Shown: positions 59,617 to 64,000 of the stretch, piece after piece
Layout: every line of letters starts with the position of its first letter
Position numbering within the stretch: position 1 is the stretch's first letter
Source of the DNA: Ammoniphilus resinae
GTDB taxonomy: Bacteria; Bacillota; Bacilli; Aneurinibacillales; RAOX-1
NCBI RefSeq assembly: GCF_017873965.1
Contig: NZ_JAGGKT010000010.1
Span: 123,851 to 187,850, forward strand
DNA: 64,000 nucleotides
Direction of reading: 5' to 3'
Program-made: the position numbers and the translations under genes
The notes under the pieces: generated by a model
The model's input: only the letters and a program-made list of their open reading frames with translations
Databases searched by the model: none
What the model was told of the DNA's origin: nothing

Positions 59617-61347
59617 GTGGGAATAGTAAAGATGAAAACGAAAAGATTTAAGTTCAAGCGGTCCAAAAGGATCTCAATCCAAAATCAACTTGATCTAATC
59701 TATCATTCTGTATCGGATCTTATCTTTCTGATGAAGGTTGTGGATGAAAATCACATCCGTTGTGTTTCGGTCAATCAGGCGTATTTAGATCTGACCGGAT
59801 TAAAAGAGGAGCAACTCATAGGAAAAACCATTTGGGAAATATTTTCTTATCCTGTCGCTGCATATGCTCACTCGAAATATCAAGAAGTTCTTCGAGCGGG
59901 AACGAAGTTGAAATATCAGGAAGAAGTAGATCTTATAGAGGGTAAGATGGTAGTCGAAACAAGGCTGCAACCCATTTTTGATGATCACGGGGTTATTACT
60001 CATTTACTAGGTGTCTCTCAGGATATTACAGATCAAAAAAAATTAGAAGAAGACCTGCGGCATAGCCATGAACGTCTTCAACGTCTATTAAAGACGGCGC
60101 ACATCGGAACCGCACTGATGGATATCGAAGGGGGCCGCATTCTTGAAGCAGATCCCATTCTTCAAGAGATCTTTGGTTACAGTGCAGAAGAACTAAGAAA
60201 TCAGCCTTTTTCTAAGATTACCTATCCGGATGATACCATTCCGAATTTGCTTTTATACCAAGAACTCATTGAGGGGAAACGCGATTACTATCAAATGGAA
60301 AAGCGTTACATTCGTAAGGACGGACGAGTCATATGGGGGAATTTAACCGTTACGATGCTTCATCGCAATCCTCTCTCAATTATGGCCATGGTACAAGACA
60401 TCACGGGTCGCAAAGAAATGGAAAGCAGGTTGCGTGATAGTGAAGAGAATTACCGTTTGATAGCGGAAAATATGTCCGATTTCATCACCGTTTTCGATAC
60501 CAATGAAAGAGTGCTTTATGCATCGCCATCACACCAAACCCATTTAGGACTTGATCTTAACAAATACGTGGGGGCTTACGCATATCCTTATATTCATCCT
60601 GAAGATGTAGGCAGAGTAAGGCATACTTTCTATCAATCGGTTGAAAATCGCAGTCCCCTTGTTATCGAGTTTCGATGGAAACATGGGGCAGGTCATTGGG
60701 TTCCATTAGAAGCGCGTGGTGAGTTGGTCATGAACCCACATGGAGAAGTCCAACAAATGGTGATTATCTCCCGTGATATGACAGAACGTAAAGCAGCAGA
60801 GAAAAAGCTAAAAGAGGCCAATGAGGTATTGAAAAATCTCTCCCAACGAGATGGACTGACGGGAATTTCCAACCGCCGTTATTTTGACGAGATGCTGCAG
60901 AGTGAAGGAAAACGTGCCTCGCAGAATTCTTATCCACTATCGTTAATCCTCATGGATATCGATTGTTTTAAATCTTATAACGACACCTATGGGCATCAGG
61001 GTGGAGATGACTGTTTGCGCAAGGTTGCTGAAATAGTCGAAAACGAGTTGAAACGCCCTGGTGATTTCGTCGCGCGATACGGCGGGGAGGAATTTGCAAT
61101 TATCCTGCCGTGGACCGATCGGGAGGGGGCCATGCATGTTGCAGAAAGAATAAGATCACATGTTGAATCCCTGAAAATTCCCCATATTGGGTCTGAAGTA
61201 AAGTCCTATGTCACGGTCAGCATAGGGGTGGCAACGATGATTCCCAGCATTTTCTCTGATGTATCCAAATTAGTAGAGTGGGCGGACCGGGCCCTTTATA
61301 CAGCGAAAAATAATGGGAGAAATCAGGTTTCTGTGTACCAACGGTAG
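59617..61347 (+). CDS. PAS-domain diguanylate cyclase (GGDEF)
   Basis: About 576 residues, cytoplasmic. Three PAS/PAC units lie in order: first from DLIYHSVSDLIFLMKVV to the HLLGVSQDIT end, second from LLKTAHIGTALMDIEG, third from LIAENMSDFITVFDTN. The C-terminal GGDEF domain has RDGLTGISNRRYFDE and the active site GGEEF in RYGGEEFAI, so it should make cyclic di-GMP; no EAL domain is present. The start is uncertain: a GTG at 59617 has AAAGGTGA just upstream, while ATGs at 59572, 59599 and 59632 lack a site. The signal sensed is unknown. Confidence 0.9.
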   Translation: MGIVKMKTKRFKFKRSKRISIQNQLDLIYHSVSDLIFLMKVVDENHIRCVSVNQAYLDLTGLKEEQLIGKTIWEIFSYPVAAYAHSKYQEVLRAGTKLKYQEEVDLIEGKMVVETRLQPIFDDHGVITHLLGVSQDITDQKKLEEDLRHSHERLQRLLKTAHIGTALMDIEGGRILEADPILQEIFGYSAEELRNQPFSKITYPDDTIPNLLLYQELIEGKRDYYQMEKRYIRKDGRVIWGNLTVTMLHRNPLSIMAMVQDITGRKEMESRLRDSEENYRLIAENMSDFITVFDTNERVLYASPSHQTHLGLDLNKYVGAYAYPYIHPEDVGRVRHTFYQSVENRSPLVIEFRWKHGAGHWVPLEARGELVMNPHGEVQQMVIISRDMTERKAAEKKLKEANEVLKNLSQRDGLTGISNRRYFDEMLQSEGKRASQNSYPLSLILMDIDCFKSYNDTYGHQGGDDCLRKVAEIVENELKRPGDFVARYGGEEFAIILPWTDREGAMHVAERIRSHVESLKIPHIGSEVKSYVTVSIGVATMIPSIFSDVSKLVEWADRALYTAKNNGRNQVSVYQR

Positions 61348-61454
61348 TCATTCATGTTTGGACGGTTGTCCCCTTACGATTCATAAGTGAATCCCTTGGA
61401 AACAAAGTGAAATGGGATCCAAAAACAAGCGAGATTCATATTGATTAAGGATGA

Positions 61455-61486
61455 AAGCCTGACAGTTTTTTTGTCAGGCTTTTTTC
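61455..61486 (+). terminator. Terminator after diguanylate cyclase
   Basis: AAGCCTGACA and TGTCAGGCTT form a stem with a T-rich loop, followed by T6. Confidence 0.85.
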
Positions 61487-61683
61487 ACATTTCTATATTT
61501 ATGCGCCTAAATCTAGGAGAGCTTTAAAGAGAGCGTTTTTTAGGGGCCTTCATTACAGGATAAGAAGCCAGTTAATTGTCAGACCAGAACAATATTTATT
61601 AATTTTCAAAGTATTATATTGACCAATTAATTTATTGAATATATAATCTATAAAGAAAATATGAAATAAAAGGGGGATAAGAC
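61487..61683. other. Leader/promoter region of orphan dctP
   Basis: About 200 AT-rich bp without a gene. The leader ends with AAAAGGGGG before the dctP ATG. No operator dyad was recognised. Confidence 0.35.
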
Positions 61684-62766
61684 ATGAAAAAAGGAATTTC
61701 TCTTGCATTGGTAGGATTGTTGGCTGCAGGTAGTTTAGTAGGGTGCGGAAGTAAACCCGCAGAGCAATCTAGCACAGGCGGATCCAGCCAGCCGGCACCG
61801 TCTAACAACTCATCTGGCGGAGAAAAGTCTGGTGGGTCTAGCAGTATTGAAGAAGTAACCATTGCCGTTGCGCACGCAACACCGGATTCTGAAACTTCAC
61901 ACTACCATGCTTTCGCCACAAAGTTTAAGGAATTAGTAGAAAAGAATACAGATGGAAAAGTAAAGATCGAAATCCATCCGAACGGTGAGCTTGGTGGAGA
62001 GCGTGAAGCAGTCGAAGCTGTACAAATAGGTACCTTAGATGCGACAATTACATCCAGCGGACCAGTTGGAAACTTTGCACCGCTTTCCAATGCATTCGAC
62101 TTCCCGTTCCTCTTTAGAGATAAGGCCCATGCGTACAAGGTGTTGGACGGAGAACTAGGCGCGGAGGTAAGCAAGCAATTAGAGAGTGTGGGAATTGTAA
62201 ACTTGGCTTGGGCGGAAAATGGATTCCGGAACATTACAAACAATAAACGCCCGATCAAGAAACCGGAGGATCTACAGGGGCTTAAAATTCGTACGATGGA
62301 AAACAAGGTCCACCTAGACTCTTTCAAGGAATTCGGAGCAGCACCTACTCCAATGGCCATTACGGAAGTGTTTACTTCCATGCAACAAGGAGTTGTTGAT
62401 GGAGAGGAGAATCCATTGTCCGTTATTGTCCCACAGAAATTCTATGAAGTTCAAAAATATATGACATTATCCGGCCATTTCTACAGCCCAGCGCTATTTG
62501 TGATAAACAAATCAAAATTTGATGGATTCTCTCCTGAATTGCAAAAGATCCTTATCGATGCAGCTACTGCATCCCGCGATTATGAACGAGAATTCATTGC
62601 AAATCTAGAAGATAAGTATATCCAAACTGCGAAGGATAGCGGAATGGAAATTCTGACGGCTTCCGAATACGATCAAGCAGCATTCCAAAAGGCATCCGAA
62701 CCAATATACAAGAAATACGAAGCAGAGTACGGTGAATTTATCCAGAAGATTTTGGATACCAAGTAA
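61684..62766 (+). CDS. dctP: Orphan TRAP substrate-binding lipoprotein (DctP family)
   Basis: A 360-residue receptor. The signal peptide ends in the lipobox SLVGC (Cys about 21) and a Ser/Gly-rich linker reaches about residue 57. LQGLKIRTMENK has the carboxylate-binding Arg. It is closely related to the orphan at 32229 (shared AWAENGFRNITNN, FTSMQQGVVDG and FYEVQKYM/L stretches). No dctQ or dctM gene follows; a terminator-like hairpin ends the transcript. It may feed one of the two TRAP permeases of the window or one elsewhere. Confidence 0.92.
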   Translation: MKKGISLALVGLLAAGSLVGCGSKPAEQSSTGGSSQPAPSNNSSGGEKSGGSSSIEEVTIAVAHATPDSETSHYHAFATKFKELVEKNTDGKVKIEIHPNGELGGEREAVEAVQIGTLDATITSSGPVGNFAPLSNAFDFPFLFRDKAHAYKVLDGELGAEVSKQLESVGIVNLAWAENGFRNITNNKRPIKKPEDLQGLKIRTMENKVHLDSFKEFGAAPTPMAITEVFTSMQQGVVDGEENPLSVIVPQKFYEVQKYMTLSGHFYSPALFVINKSKFDGFSPELQKILIDAATASRDYEREFIANLEDKYIQTAKDSGMEILTASEYDQAAFQKASEPIYKKYEAEYGEFIQKILDTK

Positions 62767-62855
62767 AAGGGATGCCACTGAGGGGAATAGGAGTTTGATC
62801 TACGCTTCCCTTATGGGTCGAACCTCTACTGAAAAATTGAATGACTAAAATGGAC

Positions 62856-62899
62856 AAATCCCTGATTTCAGTGTGAATCAGGGATTTGTTTATTTTTTT
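62856..62899 (+). terminator. Terminator (AAATCCCTGATTT family)
   Basis: AAATCCCTGATT and AATCAGGGATTT form a perfect 12-bp stem, followed by a T-rich tract. It ends the orphan dctP transcript. Confidence 0.85.
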
Positions 62900-62975
62900 A
62901 ACCATTTAATTGAGCGAACGCCCAGTATAACCCCATTAATATGTTACAATTACCAATAGATGGGAGGAGAGAAGA

Positions 62976-63518
62976 GTGAAAAATGTTATTTTCTTCATTA
63001 CATTTATAACTATCTTAGCAGGATGTACTTTATCAAATAATGATATAGTAATGAAACAATTTATGGAAAAAGCGCCAAACCCAGAATCTATTGTAGTCCT
63101 CCATAAAGAAGAGTTGAACAATGGAATCATAATTTTGTACAAAGATGAGTCGGGATTTCGTCATGCGTTTTTCTCAGAGAAATTGGGATATTGGAACATG
63201 AGTGGAAATGCTGAATTGAACCCAAAAGATGGTTTTAATTGGACCATGAATAATGACTCTAATATTCCAATAGTTACATTTGCAGGGGTTCTTACTAATG
63301 ACAAAATAAAAAAAGTGATGATTAAGCAAGAAACATTAGAGAGTCAAGCAAAAATTATTGAAACAGAACAGGGTAGGATTTGGTTTACTTATTTTGATAC
63401 TTTGGAAAACGCTAACCCTGACCCACTAAAGGTTGAGGCTTTGTCAGACTCGGGTCAAATAGTATGGAAAGAAGGCATTTATGATGGGAAGTTCTTTAGC
63501 GGAGTAACAGGAAAGTGA
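62976..63518 (+). CDS. Small lipoprotein of unknown function
   Basis: A 180-residue protein with a GTG start after GGGAGGAGAG. The signal segment NVIFFITFITILAGC ends in a lipobox Cys (about residue 16). The mature part has two beta-rich stretches (IIILYKDESGFRHAFFSEKLGYW; IVTFAGVLTNDKIKKVMI), as in small secreted hypothetical proteins of Bacillales. No family is recognised. It appears monocistronic. Confidence 0.65.
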   Translation: MKNVIFFITFITILAGCTLSNNDIVMKQFMEKAPNPESIVVLHKEELNNGIIILYKDESGFRHAFFSEKLGYWNMSGNAELNPKDGFNWTMNNDSNIPIVTFAGVLTNDKIKKVMIKQETLESQAKIIETEQGRIWFTYFDTLENANPDPLKVEALSDSGQIVWKEGIYDGKFFSGVTGK

Positions 63519-63597
63519 AAAGGGATTGTTCCCTAATGGAAATCGCATCCGGGAGCAATATCTAATGGAAAAACTCCGTTATGAGGCCTAAAAACAG

Positions 63598-63662
63598 CAA
63601 CGGCGAAGCCATGCTTCACCTCGGTGAAGGAGTCAGACCTCGGTCAGGATATGTCGAATGAT
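63598..63662. repeat. Dispersed repeat R1, divergent copy
   Basis: GCAACGGCGAAGCCATGCTTCACC, then GGAGTCAGACCTCGGTCAGG, ending ATGTCGAAT. Confidence 0.5.
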
Positions 63663-63672
63663 TAAAATACAA

Positions 63673-63707
63673 AAACCCCTGATTTCCATGTGAATCAGGG
63701 ATTTATT
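63673..63707 (+). terminator. Terminator (AAATCCCTGATTT family)
   Basis: CCCCTGATT and AATCAGGGATTT form a stem, then ATTATT. Nearly identical to the hairpin at 62856. Confidence 0.7.
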
Positions 63708-63910
63708 ATTTCCCAAGTTTCAGCCAACTTAGGTTCCTTCCGCTAAAAGTAGATGTCCTGTGCTATCTTGGCGGAAGAGGGTTTCAAGACCAGCATTTTT
63801 CTTTCAACTCGGTTCACACCGGTACCAGGATCCACTAAGAATATTGGTTTCGTGGAATATAGATGGTTAATACTTCTCAATTTAGGTTGGGGTGAAGGGG
63901 AATAATAAAA
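63708..63910. other. Noncoding stretch before the insertion sequence
   Basis: About 200 bp without a supported gene. A short dyad, TTCCGC...GCGGAA, lies near 63737-63775; role unknown. Confidence 0.35.
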
Positions 63911-64000
63911 TGTACCCTTTGTAAAGGACGCTATAAAAAAGTCTAGGCAGCTCTAAGAAGATGATCTCTGAATTGAACAGGGGTCATCTTTTTTAAACCC
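63911..64000 (-). mobile_element. IS3-family insertion sequence, end only
   Basis: The outer end is TGTACCCTTTGTAAAGGAC (63911-63929), a typical IS3-type terminal inverted repeat starting TGTA. The end of a transposase gene lies just inside. The rest is outside the window. Confidence 0.65.
63943..64000 (-). CDS. IS3-family transposase OrfB, C-terminal end
   Basis: Minus-strand partial frame reading GLKKMTPVQFRDHLLRAA then TAG. The M-T-P-x-Q/E-F/Y-R-x-H/Q-L ending is typical of the IS3 group integrase C-terminus. Only 19 codons are visible; the gene continues beyond position 64000. Confidence 0.65.
   Translation of the reverse strand, partial: GLKKMTPVQFRDHLLRAA

Overview
The window comes from a Gram-positive endospore former of the Bacillales: low to moderate G+C, strong AGGAGG-type ribosome binding sites, frequent TTG/GTG starts, lipobox-type binding proteins, a YheC/YheD-like coat-associated ATP-grasp protein and two matches to the mother-cell sigma-K -10 element. 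The genus cannot be fixed from sequence alone; a Paenibacillaceae/Ammoniphilus-like catabolic specialist is a guess. No rRNA, tRNA or CRISPR array was seen. Most of the window is a chain of substrate-uptake-and-degradation cassettes, each with its own transporter and regulator, separated by repeat-rich intergenic DNA. || Layout. 1-7.1 kb: sugar or sugar-acid cassette (amidohydrolase/lactonase, RbsABC-like ABC transporter, rhamnose-mutarotase homologue, enolase-superfamily dehydratase). 7.1-7.6 kb: a 36-residue Hol-Tox-like toxin with a probable antisense RNA (type I toxin-antitoxin); decayed pieces of the same locus lie at 11.8 and 20.0 kb. 7.8-14.9 kb: nitronate monooxygenase, MFS exporter, FAD oxidoreductase, a 52-bp tandem repeat array, a DinG/XPD-type helicase and a cold-shock protein. 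15.8-19.9 kb: SbnB, SbnA (L-2,3-diaminopropionate synthesis) and an ATP-grasp ligase in one operon behind a sigma-K-like promoter, divergent from an adenylate-forming ligase: a cryptic biosynthetic locus possibly tied to sporulation. 20.1-24.2 kb: a possible spore-appendage protein, EamA exporter, IclR regulator and PLP aminotransferase. 24.5-30.9 kb: GntR, M81 peptidase, DegT aminotransferase and a TRAP transporter. 30.9-32.2 kb: two broken genes. 32.2-37 kb: orphan TRAP binding protein, amidohydrolase, Rieske ferredoxin, GntR and epimerase. 37-42.4 kb: TetR with paired operators, alpha/beta hydrolase, small genes and a frameshifted formate-tetrahydrofolate ligase. 43-50.4 kb: LacI regulator, TRAP transporter, three cyclase-family hydrolase homologues and an SDR. 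50.4-55.5 kb: second 52-bp tandem array, YitT protein, small membrane protein, NCS1 permease and a double-nitrilase fusion. 55.8-59.4 kb: a compact, unrecognised six-gene locus (two helical proteins, WYL protein, unknown, zinc ribbon, Mrr_N-like winged helix) driven by two promoters that carry the same motif. 59.6-64 kb: PAS-GGDEF diguanylate cyclase, another orphan TRAP binding protein, a lipoprotein and the end of an IS3-family element. || Candidates for something new, in order: the 55.8-59.4 kb WYL/zinc-ribbon/Mrr_N locus with its twin promoters; the diaminopropionate/ATP-grasp/adenylating-enzyme cluster; the nitrilase fusion whose second half has lost its catalytic cysteine; and two cyclase paralogues lacking the metal motif. 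|| Repeats are a second theme. There are three ~181-bp elements with terminal inverted repeats, about thirteen copies or fragments of a ~90-bp hairpin-rich repeat (called R1 here), two sequence-unrelated tandem arrays that both have an exact 52-bp period and a palindromic unit, and a recurring AAATCCCTGATTT-type terminator hairpin. All family assignments were made by eye from motifs; no database search was run.
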